Notes under the pieces: model-generated
Seen by the model: the letters and a program-made list of their open reading frames with translations, nothing else
Told to the model about the DNA's origin: nothing
Database searches by the model: none
Program-made: the position numbers and the translations under genes
DNA from: Ancistrus triradiatus
Lineage: Eukaryota > Chordata > Actinopteri > Siluriformes > Loricariidae
Reading direction: 5' to 3'
Length of the DNA: 64,000 nt
NCBI GenBank assembly: GCA_025084515.1
Contig: JAJAGP010000779.1
Span: 62,001-126,000 of the forward strand
In this document: piece after piece, positions 11,422 to 24,751 of the stretch
Numbering within the stretch: the stretch's first letter is position 1
How the letters are laid out: the number at the start of each line of letters is the position of its first letter

Positions 11422-12092
11422 TATGTGAACCTCTAGAATTAGCAGTTAATTTGAAGGTGAAATTAGTGTCAGGTGTTTTCAATCAACGGAATTACAATCA
11501 AGTGTAAGTGGGCACCCTGTTTTATTTCAAGAACAGGGATCTATCAAAGTCTGCTCTTCACAACCCATGTTTGTGGAAGTGTATCATGGTATGAACAAAG
11601 GAAATTTCTGAGGACCTCAGAAGAAGAGTTGTTGATGCTCATCAGACTGGAAAAGGTTACAAAACCATCTCTAAAGAGTTTGGACTACACCAATCCACAG
11701 TCAGACAAATTGTGTACAAAAAATTCAAGACCACTCTTATCCTCCCAGGAATGGTCGACCAACAAAGACCACTCCAAGAACAAGGCGTGTAATAGTCACA
11801 AGAACAAGAACAAGGCGAGGTCACAAAGGACCCCAGGGTAACTTCTATGGGTAACTGAAGGCCTCTCTCACATTGGCTAATGTTAATATTCATGAGTCCA
11901 CCATCAGAAGAACACTGAACAACAATGGTGAGCATGGCAGGGTTGCAAGGAGAAAGCCACTGCTCTTCAAATAGAACATCTGCTGGTCTCCAGTTTGCTA
12001 AAGTTCATGTGGACAAGCCAGAAGGCTATTGGAAAAATGTTTTATGGACAGATGAGACCAAAATAGAACTTTTTGGTTTAAAAGAAAAGTGT

Positions 12093-12687
12093 CTCATGTG
12101 ATCCCTCTTGGCTGTGTTTCCTACCAGTTCTCCCGTTTCTAGCTTTCTAGCTATGCTGCTATAGCTAATGCTGCCGAGGTCTCATGCTACACTTGGCATT
12201 AGTGATTGACATGGCATCAGTGATTGTTAATAAACACTGTGCTCTTAATCAATAACTAATTACATTTTCTGTTTTCTCTCCGAGCTGTGTTCCAGCAGTT
12301 CCGGCCCCACACATGATGTTCATCTGATGGAGCTCCACTCAAGCTGCTTCCGTCATCAGCTCCAGCCCCATCATACCCGGGCCACTTAATGTCGATGTAC
12401 ATAATTCACATTTTATTCGACCATGACTCCATGACTTTAGTTCACTCTTAGATTTATCATCTACACCGCCCAAGGAGGTTGGGTCCCTTTTTGAGTCTTA
12501 GTCCTCCCAAGGTTTCTTCCTATAACACTCAGGGAGTTTTTCCTTGCCACTGTCGCCCTAGGCTTGCTCAATTTGGGATTGGACGTAGTTATTAGGAGAT
12601 AATCTAAACTTGTAAAGTTGCTTTGAGACAATGCTCCATTGTAAAAAGCGCTATATAAATAGATCTGACTTGACTTGACTTGACTTG
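12093..12687 (+). mobile_element. 5'-truncated LINE copy 2, inside the family-B Tc1 transposase
   Basis: It matches the 3' UTR of the LINE at 1-3024 from TCATGTGATCCCTCTTGGCT to the (CTTGA)n tail at about 12665-12687. Tc1 transposase sequence continues directly on both sides, so the LINE inserted after the Tc1 did. Confidence 0.88.
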
Positions 12688-13379
12688 TTATGTTTGGAAA
12701 AAGAAAAACACTGCATTCCAGCAGAAGAACCTTATTCCATCTGTGAAACATAGTGGTAGTAGTATAATGGTTTGGGCCTGTTTTGCTGCATCTGGGCCAG
12801 AACAGCTTGCCATCATTGATGGAACAATGAATTCTGAATTATATCAGAGAATTCTTAAGAAAAATATCAGGGCATCTGTCCATGAACTGAATATCAAGAG
12901 GAGGTGGGTCATGCAGCAAGACAACGACCCTAAGCACACAAGTCATTCTACCAAAGAAGAATAAAGTTAATTCCTTAATCCAATAGGAATCTTGTGGAAG
13001 GACCTGAAGCAAGCAGTTATTGTGAGGAAAAGCACCAACATCCTAGAGTTGAAACTGTTCTGTACAGAGGAATGGGCTAAATTCCTCCAAACCAGTGTGC
13101 AGGACTGATCAACAGTTACAGGAAACGTTTAGTTGCAGTTATGCTGCATTGGGGAGTCACACCAGATAAAAAAGCAAAGCAAAGGTTCACATACTATTTG
13201 CTACTCATTAATATGTAAAATTGGAACATTTTCCTCAATAAATAAATGACCAAGTATAATATTTTTGTCTCATTTGTTTAACTGGGTTCTCTCTATCTAC
13301 TTTTAAAACTTGTGTGAAAATCTGATAATGTTTTAGAACATATTATTAAATGGTTCACAAACTTTCAAGCACCACTGTA

Positions 13380-13806
13380 CTTTGGGCCCCTTAAAACAAA
13401 GCGCTACCACTAACAGACAACACAAGGAACAGTACACCAAACAGGAACAGACTATCTGTAACAAGAGCAACAGGAGTGACAACAGTGCATGTAACAGAAG
13501 CAGAAGCAGACAAACCTTAACAAGAGAAACAGGTGTGATAGGAACAACTGGAGCCAGGAACCAACCAACAAGGAAGAGAACACAAGACCTGACAAGGAAG
13601 TGAATAGGAAGGAGGGTTTATGTAGGGAACACAGCCTGCTGTAGAAAGATAAATGAGTCAGAATGGAGCTATGTAGGATGATGTAGCTAACTCAGGTGTG
13701 GTCCTGTGCTGGCACTGGAGACAATGATAGAAAGGAGGATGGTATCATTCTGTTTAAACAGCAAAAAACAGCATATGTTGTATTTTGGACACTGGTATAC
13801 TTGTTC
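13380..13806. other. unassigned stretch after Tc1 end, including left arm of an inverted repeat
   Basis: No gene was recognised. It is A/C/G-rich (AACAGGAAC-type, 13410-13600) and open in one short frame of low complexity that is unlikely to be coding. Bases 13757-13800 are the left arm of an inverted repeat whose right arm is at 14909-14955. Confidence 0.5.
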
Positions 13807-13812
13807 TACTAT

Positions 13813-14820
13813 AAGTCAAGTCAAGTCAGATTTATTTATATAGCGCTTTTTACAATGGAGCATTGTCTCAAAGGAACTTTACAAGTGTAGATTATCTCCT
13901 AATAACTACGTCCAATCCCAAATTGAGCAAGCCTAGGGCGACAGTGGCAAGGAAAAACTCCCTAGTTCTAGGAAGAAACCTTGGGAGGACCAAGACTCAA
14001 AAAGGGGTCCAACCTCCTTGGGCGGCGTAGATGATAAATCTAAGAGCGAACTAAAGTCATGGAGTCAAAGTTCGAATAGAATGTGAAGTATGCACATCGA
14101 CATTAAGTGGCCGGGGTATGATGATAAATCTAAGAGCGAAACTACAGTCATGGAGTCAAAGTTCGAATAAAATGTGAAGTATTCACATCGACATTAAGTG
14201 GCCCGGGTATGATGATTAAATCTAAGAGCGAAACTAAAGTCATGGAGTCATGGTCGAATAAAATGTGAATTATGCACAGTGGAGCTCCATCAGATGAACA
14301 TCATGTGTGGGGCCGGAACTGCCGGAACACAGCTCGGAGAGAAAAACAGAAAAATGTAATTAGTTATTGATTAAGAGCACAGTGTTTATTAACAACATCA
14401 CTGATGCCATGTCAATCACTGATGCCAAGTGTAGCATGAGACCCCGGCAGCATTAACTATAGCAGCATAGCTAGAAAGCTAGAAAGAGGAGAACTGGTAG
14501 GAAACACAGCCAAGAGGGATCACATGAGACATTGGCAACCCCACGAGCGGCAGAAAGACAGCAACCCAACGTCTCTGATCACCATAAGACTCTTTGACTA
14601 TGAACCCCCAGCTCTGCCCTTATTCTAAGGCAAGGATGCATGAGTCAAGATCACGAGGACCCAAGCCTAGTTCAGCCAGACCGCCCACTCGACACTCCCG
14701 GCAAGCGGACAAGGCAGGCAGACCAGACATGACTCCAGACTCCAGCCCCAGCAACCCAAGCCATGCAACCTGGTCTAAATCTAGTCAAAAGCCTGCGTAA
14801 ATAAGTATGTCTTTAGCCTA
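13813..14820 (-). mobile_element. 5'-truncated LINE copy 3 with 6-bp target duplication
   Basis: It begins with (TCAAG)n and TCAGATTTATTTATATAGCG, the complement of the LINE tail, and continues through three tandem 3' UTR units to GTCTTTAGCCTA. TACTAT is repeated at both ends (13807-13812 and 14821-14826). Confidence 0.88.
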
Positions 14821-14956
14821 TACTATGTTCCATTTTGTTCCAAGTTCAATTATGCTGGTCAGGCACTGGTTTAGCTGTTGAAACTTGCTGATACATCTGA
14901 CTGATCATTATACCAGTGTCCAAAACAAAATATATGCTGATCTTTGCTGTTTTTTT

Positions 14957-16300
14957 CAGCAGGGGACAATATAAATATTATTGGTCATTGAATCCTTAAA
15001 ATATCCCAGTTCTTGGACCAATCATTTCACATTTAAATGAAATGAAATTGTTTACTTAAAAATACATTTCTGCAGTGTACCAAAATATGTTCTGAGAACA
15101 ATTCAATCATATTCAAACATTGCAGCCTTTGTAATCTAACACATCACTGTAAAACGACCCACTAAAGATGAGAAATCAGAGTTCCATATCTACTGCTTTC
15201 TTATTATCCCAGAATAATGTGTGAAACCAGAGTTCAAGCAGAAATTTATCCAGTAAGTCCACATTTACCCTGATATGCCCCTTTTTATGCAGTGACATGA
15301 ATTATGCTATCAACAGGCAATAGTATAAATATAAATAAATAGTAGTAGCATTTTCCATAGTTTTTGTATATGTATAACTATAAACTAAATGTTTACATTG
15401 ATCATTTGGAGTTGTTTATGTTACATGTTCATGGTACATGGTATTAATAGGGGAAAATTATTCAAAAAGCAACTGTAAATGAGAACTAAGCCTATTTTTA
15501 TATATTCATGAAAGCAATTAAACCACATTTGTGCAGATTCCCTCTCATATTTAGACACAACCCTTCAGTGCTGCAGTAAGATGGGTTGAATACCTGTGTC
15601 ATGTGAGGCAATCACCTTTCTTCCACCTTAATACCTCTCCTCATCCTCAAGACCCTTACACAAACAACAAGCCACCCACAGCTCATCCCACACACTTTCT
15701 TACACATCCATGGGCTACTGTAGCTAACACTCCTCACTTTGTACGTCTGTCCATCTGTTCATCTGTCTTGATCCTTCATACGATGATGCACATTTAGTTA
15801 AACGTTCACATTCTGTAGTACCAAATTTTTAAAAATAAGTGCTAGTTTGGAGCTATTTATTTGTATGCAGCACTGTCAGTGATGAATTGAAGTTTATCAG
15901 TGATGAAGTATGAGAGACATAGAGAAAATTCTGCAAGCAATTATCCACAATTAAGTACAATTCAATGAACAAATCTGTGTAAGTTGCTGGTATTTTGTTC
16001 TGGCCTCAATTGTGACAGCTCCGCTGGTATCCACATGCAAATATGACATGTTGCAGCAGTAAGGTTAGATAAACACATTAAAATCAGTAGAGATGCTGTG
16101 ACACATTGTTTTGCATGATTTTAGCTTTTTACACATTATCTCCAAGATCTGCCAGGTGATTGGAGTCTCGTCAAAATGCTATCATTGATTGGCTGCCTTA
16201 GACAAAAGGTGAAGCTTTACAAAATTGCCTGACAATCACAATTTCAAAACATGTTGGGCCAGTCTGTTTAAAAATAAATGTTGTAACCACCAAATGTTAT
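14957..16300. other. no recognisable feature
   Basis: A+T-rich sequence without a convincing open frame, splice-site series or repeat that I could name. A short frame at 15603-15797 is proline/histidine-rich and lacks support. Confidence 0.5.
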
Positions 16301-16309
16301 TTCATATTG

Positions 16310-17281
16310 AACTACTAAAACCTTGTGGACACTAGTAAGTCATAGAGGGGGTCTGATGTGTTGTCCAGGATATCAGTGAGTGTGTTAAGTGATCTCCATT
16401 CCAACACCACCTCAAAACTGGCCAGTAACCAAAAACACATTCCATAATAAGGAGCTGGTACCCTTTTTGCCCATAAGGGGATTGACCATTGGATTTCGGA
16501 ACATGACTGAAGGAATTTGCTTTCATTCAGGGGCATTTTTGTGGTTAAGTTGGACAATAAGGCTTGTCTCCCATTTGATGCTCTAATTCATCTATAGGTA
16601 TTGGTTTTAGTGTCTGAGCTCCATGCAGCCCTGTCATATTCTTTTTGCACCAAATCTGATAAACCCATCTTTATGGACCTAGTCTGTGTATGGTGGCATT
16701 GTCTTGCTTAAACAGCAAGGACTTTCATCAAACTGATTCTAGAAATGAGTATGCACACATTTTTGATTGAAATTGTATGGTGTAACATTAAGACTTCTAG
16801 GAACTAAGGTATCTACATTCATTATTTTAGCCCTGACCATTATTCTCCTCCCACAAAATACATTTGGGCATGTAGTGATTTCTTGACACCTGATAAGCCA
16901 AGGTTTTCTAGATTGCCAGTTGGTGAAGCATTATAGCTTCAGACTTTGCATTCAGCCAAGAAAATCCAATCCAAGTAAGTTCTGATGAGCAGTTCATGTG
17001 CTGTGTCAACAGGCAGTGTGAAACTCGACTGTGAGTACTTTGACTCTCAGGGATAATATTCTGGGAGTTTGTGTAGCCTGCTGCTTTTTCATTGGGGCAC
17101 AGCTAGCTGGGGAGAAATGTGACAAACCTGACTTCTTGAAAATGTGGAATCCTTTGCTCTCCAGTATGACACTGCTAGTGTAAATCTATAAATATTATAT
17201 GGCAGTATGTTTATTTTTTCAGAACTTGTTAGCAATAACAACTGTTTGAAGGGGTGGCTACTTTTGGCCAAATAGTGTACC
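16310..17281 (-). mobile_element. strongly decayed Tc1-like transposon (family D)
   Basis: The minus strand starts TACACTATTTGGCCAAAAGT, a common fish Tc1 terminus. Further in it shows remnants of the catalytic region: AAGACAATGCCACC (from QHDCAP-like), then AGGTCCATAAAGATG and GATGAATTAGAG. There are many stops and indels. The far end near 16310 has lost its inverted repeat. Confidence 0.65.
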
Positions 17282-17379
17282 AAATGCAATTTTTTTATCT
17301 TTACTTTCTGCAATTACCTTTCATTCACTTGTTTGTGTATTTTACACTGAATAGAGCTATAACAAATAAAAATCCCAGG

Positions 17380-17912
17380 TGTGACCTCGCCAACTATTAC
17401 AAGCCTTGCTATTGGAGTGATCTTTGTTGGTCGACCACTGCTGGGGAGGGTAACAATGGTCTTGAATTTTCTCCATTTGTACACAATCTGTCTGACTGTG
17501 GATTGAGTCCAAACTCTTTAGAGATGGTTTTGTAACCTTTTCCAGCCAGATGAGCATCAACAACTCTTTTTCTGAGGTCCTCAGAAATCTCCTTTGTTCG
17601 TGCCGTGATACACTTCCACAAACGCATTGTGAAGAGCAGACTTTGATGGATCCCTGTTCCTTAAATAAAACAGGGTGCTCACTCACACCTGATTGTCATC
17701 CCATTGATTGAAAACACCTGACACTAATTTCACCTTCAAATGAACTGCTAATTCTAGAGGTTCACATAGTTTTGCCATTCACTAATATGTAATATTGGAT
17801 CATTTTCCTCAATAAATAAATTATCAAGTATAATATTTTTGTCTCATTCATTTAATTGGGTTCTCTTTATCTACTTTTAGGATGTGTGTGAAAGTCCGAC
17901 GATGTTTTAGGG
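17380..17912 (-). mobile_element. Tc1 family-B fragment with transposase N terminus
   Basis: The minus strand carries most of the left inverted repeat (17763-17912) and the start of the transposase: ARTKEISEDLRKRVVDAHLA, then GKGYKTISKEFGL, the DNA-binding helix-turn-helix, at about 17600-17510. The rest of the element is absent. It ends next to the family-D copy. Confidence 0.82.
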
Positions 17913-18440
17913 CAGAAATGAGGCAGAGAGAATCAAGTGTTGACACTGTCATTAATCTGTTATGACTGACCCTGGCAGAGATAAAACTGCTACTACATTA
18001 AAAGCATACAGGATGTTATGCTGCGTTTGTCTGTTAATGAGCTCTCTCTTCACGGAATCACAGGAACGACTTGTCATAGTGATAAAGTATTGGCTGTTTG
18101 GTATGGTACACATAGACTAAGAACCCAAAATTGGAAAGTAAAACACATTTCCCAAAATACGTTGTGTTGAAAATTGTGCATTACCTCTTATCTACACCTT
18201 TCCAGTTAGACCATATCTAAATAAATTACATGTTTTATAACAAATTTAAAAACAACTCATTACCATGTTGGCTGCTTTACCAGGGCAAATGAAAAGTCAC
18301 AGAAAAAAGACATTGGGACAAGGCCTTACAAAGTTATAAAAATATACTACAGCAAAAAATGAAGCAGAGATGAAGGAAATTATACTCTGGTAATTATCTA
18401 ATGGCCAAGCTACAAACACACTATGCTGGTAGACCTGTAA

Positions 18441-18684
18441 AAGTCAAGTCAAGTCAGATTTATTTATATAGCACTTTTTACCATGGAGCATTGTCTCAAA
18501 GGAACTTTACAAGTTTAGATTATCTCCTAATATCTATGTCCAATGCCAAATTGAGCAAGCTTAGGGTGACAGTGTCAAGGAAAAACTCCCTAAGTGTTAT
18601 GAGGAAGAAACCTTGGGAGACCCAAGACTCAAAAAGGGACCCAACCTCCTTGGTAGATGATAAATCTAAGAATGAAACTAATTT
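18441..18684 (-). mobile_element. 5'-truncated LINE copy 4
   Basis: It starts with the complement of the (CTTGA)n tail and matches the LINE 3' UTR only as far as ATGATAAATCTAAGAATGAA. Confidence 0.85.
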
Positions 18685-21096
18685 GTCTAAACTAATAAGT
18701 CTAATCATAAACGTTCTAAATGTTGATTAGAAGTGAAAAATATAATCCACCGGTAGTAAAAAGAATACTATTAAGATATTAAAAAAGTACTGTAAAGATG
18801 ATAAAAATGTGATCAAGAATAAAAACCGATTCAGAGCTTCCACAAAAATAGAGTGGGTAGACTGCTGTACTATTGGTTTTAGCCATGGCCTTTGACTAAA
18901 AAAAGACATGCCCCCCCAAGTAAAATTAGTCTGATATCAGTGAAAGTAAGAATCCAGAGACCAAGTTTATAATGTCAACTCATTCACTACTCGTCTGCAT
19001 TACACTCCATCATTTACACTCCCCGCTGGTTGTCATGGTTTCTTGTGTAATCTTTTAGTAAGTCCTGCAGTTCCCTGCCAATCAAGGTCATGGTGTGACA
19101 AAGACGCTAGCACTGGAGGATGACTAACTATTAAAGGCAGAATTCTGCTTCTGAGCAAACACTGTGGCAATACAAACTCTTCAAGGGCTGCTTGGAATGG
19201 AATTAAAAACAGGCCGTATAAGATAATTTGTTCAAAAAAGTTCAATTAACTGTCAATAATTGTCCAGTTCAGTCACACAGTGCATCAACAAGGTGATTTC
19301 TGTGTACATTTCCAGCTTAGAACTATGTGACAATTCTTGAGATGGACATGTAAAGTGGAAGCCTATTGTAAGCCCATAACTACCACTTTTTCTCTATGTT
19401 TGAGAGAGAGATTTTTTTTCCAGAATACACCCACACAATCATTTGCTGTGTGCACACAAACACACAACCCTCCCAACCTATCAGAGATCTACAATACACA
19501 CACCATTCATCGTGTAACAAACATTTTTCTTGCTCTTGAAAATAAACTTTTTGACTGATTTGGCATCAAATAAATGCTCAGGAACTTTCTAAGTAAACTC
19601 AGTACTGTGAGTGAGTAGCTTGGTAGCTGTTGTTTAGTTTGTGTTTATGTTGTTTTGCCTTTCCACCAGACTGAACCGTGAGTCAGGTTCACATGACGCC
19701 TACGCACTCACCCACACGCACACCCACAGGCCGTATGCATGCATGCAGGCTCATACACAAACACACACTCATACCATCCTTCAGCCATCTGAGACCCAAG
19801 TCTCAGGTGAGTCCATCATTCAAAGCACTCGAAAGTCAAAGAACGATAGAGATACAAATATTCAAGTTAACATTCAAGTTAGAGCGGTTAAGGTGAAAAG
19901 CACAAAAAGTGGCAGTGGAAGGCTCAGCCCAGTCATTCCACACTTCTAGACAGAAAACCAAAATGAGCACTGATGGACAAGTATGAAAACTGAAACTTAA
20001 AACTTTGCTTTGATTGATCCTGGTACAGTCAGTAAAACCCACTCAAGCTTTTATCTAGATCGCACTCGCAATTTTAGTGAACTGCTGACCAGCTTTTGTG
20101 TATTCCACATATATGAAATATATAACCTCTGGCTCCTCTGGTAGTCGCTTTGCTCTCCTGACACTAATGTTTCTGGTAATTATTTAATAGCACGTCTGAG
20201 CAGCCAAGCTGTGCATGTTGGAGAGCGAAGTGACGCGCATTCTCCACCCACTCACCATTTTAATCCTTAAACCTGAGCCACTGTATCTGCATGCTAATGA
20301 TCTTGCCTGCTAATTTGCCTCTGAAAAATAGAAATTTAGGGGTGCAGGAAAAAATAGAATAGCCCACTGCTGAAATTAAAGATTACTATAATGTTCCAGA
20401 GCATTCCTTACATAATAAGGCATATACATAATTAATTAATTAATTAGTCCTTTTTTTTCATCTGTGTTAAATGTTCCAAAAATTGTGTTTGAGATTGTAC
20501 TGGTTTATATAAAAAGTATATAATTCCTCACGCACTTATACATCATATATCACAACATAAGCTCATTAAGTGGCTATTATTTAAAGCTGAGTGTGAATAA
20601 TTCTCAGGCATTTCACTCAGTAACAAATGTGCTAAATCGCAACACTCCCTGATTGGTGTGGATGCTGTGAAAGACTGAGAACAATGAAATGGTAAAAAAA
20701 AGCTGAAATTGAAGTAACAGCACTGAATTTATGGATGACAGTGAGCACTGAAAAATTATAACACGCATATCATTTGTGTCATAGCTCCTGATGAATTATT
20801 CATTGACTGGTGTTTGAATCATCATGTTTTTATTAACACATTTTACTGTTTGTCGGTTATACAGAACAAGAACCTAAATTATTTAGAATGCACTAAACTA
20901 CAATTATGTGTAAATCTGTAAGGTTAAGGAAGGAGATTAATGAAAAATATTATGGCCCATACCTGTCAAAAATCCCAAGGCTATGTATATTAATATTTGA
21001 CTCTATTTGACTTTTTTATTATTGAGGAAATTAGTCAAGATATGAAAACAATTAATTTTTTAACAGTTTAACCCTCCTTATAACTCCAAACATGAC

Positions 21097-21098
<2 letters not shown>
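18685..21098. other. no gene recognised; A+T-rich, short CA-rich and ATTA-rich stretches
   Basis: CA-rich simple sequence lies at 19690-19770 and an ATTA run near 20431. Short open frames here have no family resemblance. Confidence 0.5.

Positions 21099-21128
<30 letters not shown>
21099..21128. repeat. (CA)n microsatellite
   Basis: About 15 CA units, followed by an AAT run near 21148-21165. Confidence 0.95.
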
Positions 21129-21131
<3 letters not shown>

Positions 21132-21199
21132 ATACTCCAACAATACAAATAATAATAATATTATTGTTGTTTATATTGAGGATAATACAAACAACTATC

Positions 21200-22300
21200 C
21201 AATAGACTTAATATAAAAAATAATGACGATTAGGCTTTTGAAACTGGTAATAGTCGTTGACAGGGGTATTTCTAGACTACATGTCATACTGGGGTGCAGA
21301 CAGAATTTAGAGGGGCACAGCTGTACCCATGTTCTTGGGGCACAACTGTGCATAAAAATAGGCCTGTTAAATTGTTAAATAGGCCTGTAGTGATATAGCA
21401 CAAGTGGGCATTACTCTGCCATGGATGAGAAACAAAGAACAAATTTACACTAAAGAATCTGTATTAACTGCACTAAACATAGCTATCAATACCTTGCCTG
21501 CAGCATGAATGACTTTCTTTTAATTGTTTGTGGATGTCCATTACTCTATGAGATAGAGCTAAATGAAAGGGTTCTGCTCAGTAATCCACTACAAAACAGA
21601 CATTTTATCCCCCAACAGTTTAGTGCTGCTAAGCAACATTTTTCTGGGGCACATGCACCAGTAAAGTGGGCCATGACTCTTCTGTCTGATCAGTAGCTAC
21701 TGGAAAACTTACTGCAGCTTTCAAACACATGGTTGTTACTCAGATGGAGCTCAGATAGCACAGCTTACATTGCATGCAGACAAAATTGACTGTGACTGAG
21801 GGAGAGGAGGCTGGGTGAAGGATCATTTCTTGCATCTTACACCTAACTCCTGTGTTCTTCAGAGATAGGTGCCAGAACCCCTGTGACTACTGACCAAGAA
21901 AAAAGCAGGGTTAACACTTGAAAAAAATGGGTAAAACCTTTGGAGGCAGGACTGTGAGTGATCAGTGAAAATTTTTAAATGATATAAATATTTCTGTGTT
22001 ATAAGCCCATGTTCTATTAGTTATGTGTGTTTTATTTGTAAGGAGAACACATCATTTATAAACAGTTCCAAAATAGTTAAATTTTTGGCAACTGTTAATC
22101 GATGTAAAACTATTTTCTGCTTGTATTTACATTTTTTTGTATTTAGGATTAATACTAGATTATCTGTGGATTATAATATACTATTGATATGCTGTACTGG
22201 GGCCTTCATTATACATAATGACTTGAAAAATGAGAGTTCAGTGCTAATGCTGTGACAAAATAATACAACAGCAAATCAGAAAACAAGTTTGGACAAAAAT
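21200..22300. other. no recognisable feature
   Basis: Single-copy-looking sequence as far as can be judged; short frames (21505-21696, 22025-22255) without family signature. Confidence 0.45.
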
Positions 22301-22304
22301 TAAA

Positions 22305-22465
22305 AAGACAGTTACATTTTCTGACTTTCATTTCATTGCAGACAGTATGAACCCAACATATTTCATGTTTTGTCTTTTCCACTTCATTTCATTTGTTAAG
22401 AAACATCCATTCTTGAATTTCAGCCCTGCAACACATACCAAAACATAGTTGGGACAGGAAATTGG
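22305..22465. mobile_element. short non-autonomous derivative of Tc1-like family E
   Basis: It holds TTTCATTTCATTGCAGACAG and TATGAAC, then ACATCCATTCTTGAATTTCA and GTTGGGACAG. These are the two ends of the transposon at 43581-44698 with the middle deleted. Confidence 0.55.
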
Positions 22466-23079
22466 AGAAGTAATGACTTCAAGCAGTTGATGTCAGTAGA
22501 TGATTGTATGATGATTTTGTGATTGACTGTGTCTTTTAAGTTAACTTTTTGGCTAGTCAAACATTAGCAAGAAAGATGTTAAATGTTTAATGTTAAATTT
22601 AAAATATGTTACATTTGGCTTTGAATCGACTCTGTATTTATTGAGAAGACAAAAACAGCCGATATCTAGAAACTGGACTTCAGTATATGATGTGGCAAAT
22701 TCCATATGATTTTGGGCTTCTGACATACTGTATTTGGCATGATGAGTTTGACAGACGAGTTTAGAAGTCCATGAAGAAATGCAACAGTATTTGTTAATGT
22801 ACAATACATTTCAATGTATATTCAATGTACAATACATTTCAACTCTTTATGGCCACTGTATTTTGACTGATTTAAATGTGGAAACTGGAGTTAGAGCATC
22901 ATAATTTCATATGAGTTGATACTTGAGACTTCCTTGACTTGAACATTACCACAGCAATATGGGACTTGCTTGAGACTTGAAGGTTTAGACTTCAGACTTG
23001 CTTGTGACTTGCACATATGTGACTTTCTTCCATTTCTAATTCATACTGCCTGCAGTGAAGACAAATGTAACTGCAGCTT

Positions 23080-23530
23080 TTTTACTTGTGTTTTCTGTAC
23101 TGTCCCAACTTTTTCTTACTGGGGGTCATATAACACAGAACAGTGGAATCTGGCACCAAGACCTTGGTGGTGTATGGGATCAAGACATTAGCAGCAGATT
23201 ATTTAAAGCACTGACCCTTTTGAGTTAGTCCAGCACATCCCACAGCTGCTTGTTTGGAATGAGATCTGGGAAATGTGGAGAACAAGTGAACACCTTCAAT
23301 TCTGTGTTATATTCCTCAAACTATTCCTAAAGAATTTTTGCAGTGTGGCAGGGCACATTCTACTGTTGAAAGAGGCCACTGCCATTAGTGAAAATTAGTG
23401 GCTTAATTTGTCTGTAACAATGTTTGGGTAGTTGGTACGTGTCAAATTAACATCAACATGAATGCCATGATCCAACGTTCCCAGCAGAACATTACTAAAA
23501 GCATCACACTGTGTTATTCATTTCATCTGT
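23080..23530 (-). mobile_element. Tc1-like transposase remnant (family H)
   Basis: Minus-strand translation shows decayed pieces of the DDE region: GTGGCCTCTTTCAACAGTAG (from GLFQQDNAP), CCCTGCCACACTGCAAAAAT (CHTAKI) and CAGATCTCATTCCAAACAAG (SPDLNPIE). There are several stops. Confidence 0.65.
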
Positions 23531-24735
23531 CCGTGACTGATCAGTGTATATTGTACAGAGTTTGAAAGATTACTTTTAAAATGTATTTCATTACAAATTA
23601 TAGAATGTAATTTAACATTTAAACATTTAAACATTTAAAGTAATTTAGAAGATATTCTGTTAGATTACTTAAAGTGAGAGATATATTTTAAATACTTTGG
23701 ATTACTTCAAAATTGTCTGACATTATTATTGCATCGAACAGTGTGAAAGAATATGGCATTTACACTATACTGATACCTAAAGTAGACTGAACACAGAAGT
23801 CACTCTGAAAAGATATAAACACTTGCTATAGACACAAGATATAAATATGTAAAATCAAAAACAGCATGACATTTTCTCTGGCAAAAATGATGAATAGGCA
23901 ATCTAACCAGCAAGTGTTTGACTTTTAGCCAGACAAAAGTGTGAGTCTCTGGATGCAGAAAGCAGCTCTTTTTCCTGGTATGCACAGGTTGCACTGCACA
24001 ATAATACTGCAGTCTCCTTTGTCTTTTGCTAATGTGAATTGATCCCTGCCTTTGATCCTGATAGTGTGTCAACTCCATCATCTCGTGTAGTGTAGTGGAC
24101 AGTTAAGCTAATTTCTATTTCATTGTCTATTAGGGTGCAGATATGCTTGTGTGCCTATAAATCAGGGGCATATGGGAAATTAGTGATTCCTTTTAAATGT
24201 CAAAGTGAATAATGCAGAATTAAATAGTTATCCATTTAAGTAATATATTGATTTTAAGAATATAACTGTATTGTGATTACCACGTATTTAATATGCAACT
24301 GTAACTAAATACAGTTACTAATATATTCAATTCCAAATACGAAACGCTGTGACATTTGATCTGTTACTCCCCAACACTAATTGTGTAGCCAGAACTCTAG
24401 TTCCAGTGGTGAAAATGTTTGTTTGGCTTTTATGGAGAAGTATCCATACTGTAGGCGGATAACAACTCATAACACCCCTCAAGGCTTTCCAAGAACCCTA
24501 AAACCAAGATCCAAGAAGATCAAGGACCGCTGACTGTCATGTTACTTGCTATAGAGTCACTGATGGTTTTAAGTATACAATATAACTGTACAATAGAACT
24601 AACTTATAAGCCTACCAAACTACATTTACATACACTGTAGGCTTATTTGAATATGAAGGTTAAAAGTAGCAGGTTTAAGAGTAAAGCTATGTAAATGCAC
24701 TGGAGTATGTATGTTGAGGTGTATGTGAGTCAAGG

Positions 24736-24751
24736 TGTGTGTGTGTGTGTT
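24736..24751. repeat. short (GT)n microsatellite
   Basis: About 8 GT units. Confidence 0.9.

Larger units (their letters stand above)
8837..13378 (+). mobile_element. Tc1-like transposon (family B), interrupted by an LTR element and a LINE
   Basis: The true element is in three pieces: 8837-9012 (5' terminal inverted repeat, not reaching the outermost bases), 11422-12092 and 12688-13378. It ends CTTTCAAGCACCACTGTA. The transposase is a pseudogene: helix-turn-helix-containing N terminus near 11590-11720, catalytic region WTDETKIELFG near 12045, and SIMVWACFAASGPEQLAIID and WVMQQDNDPKHTS near 12760-12945, with frameshifts. The second Asp region is preserved (QQDNDPKH) but the reading frame is broken after it. 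The 5' and 3' inverted repeats are about 170 bp long. Confidence 0.88.
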
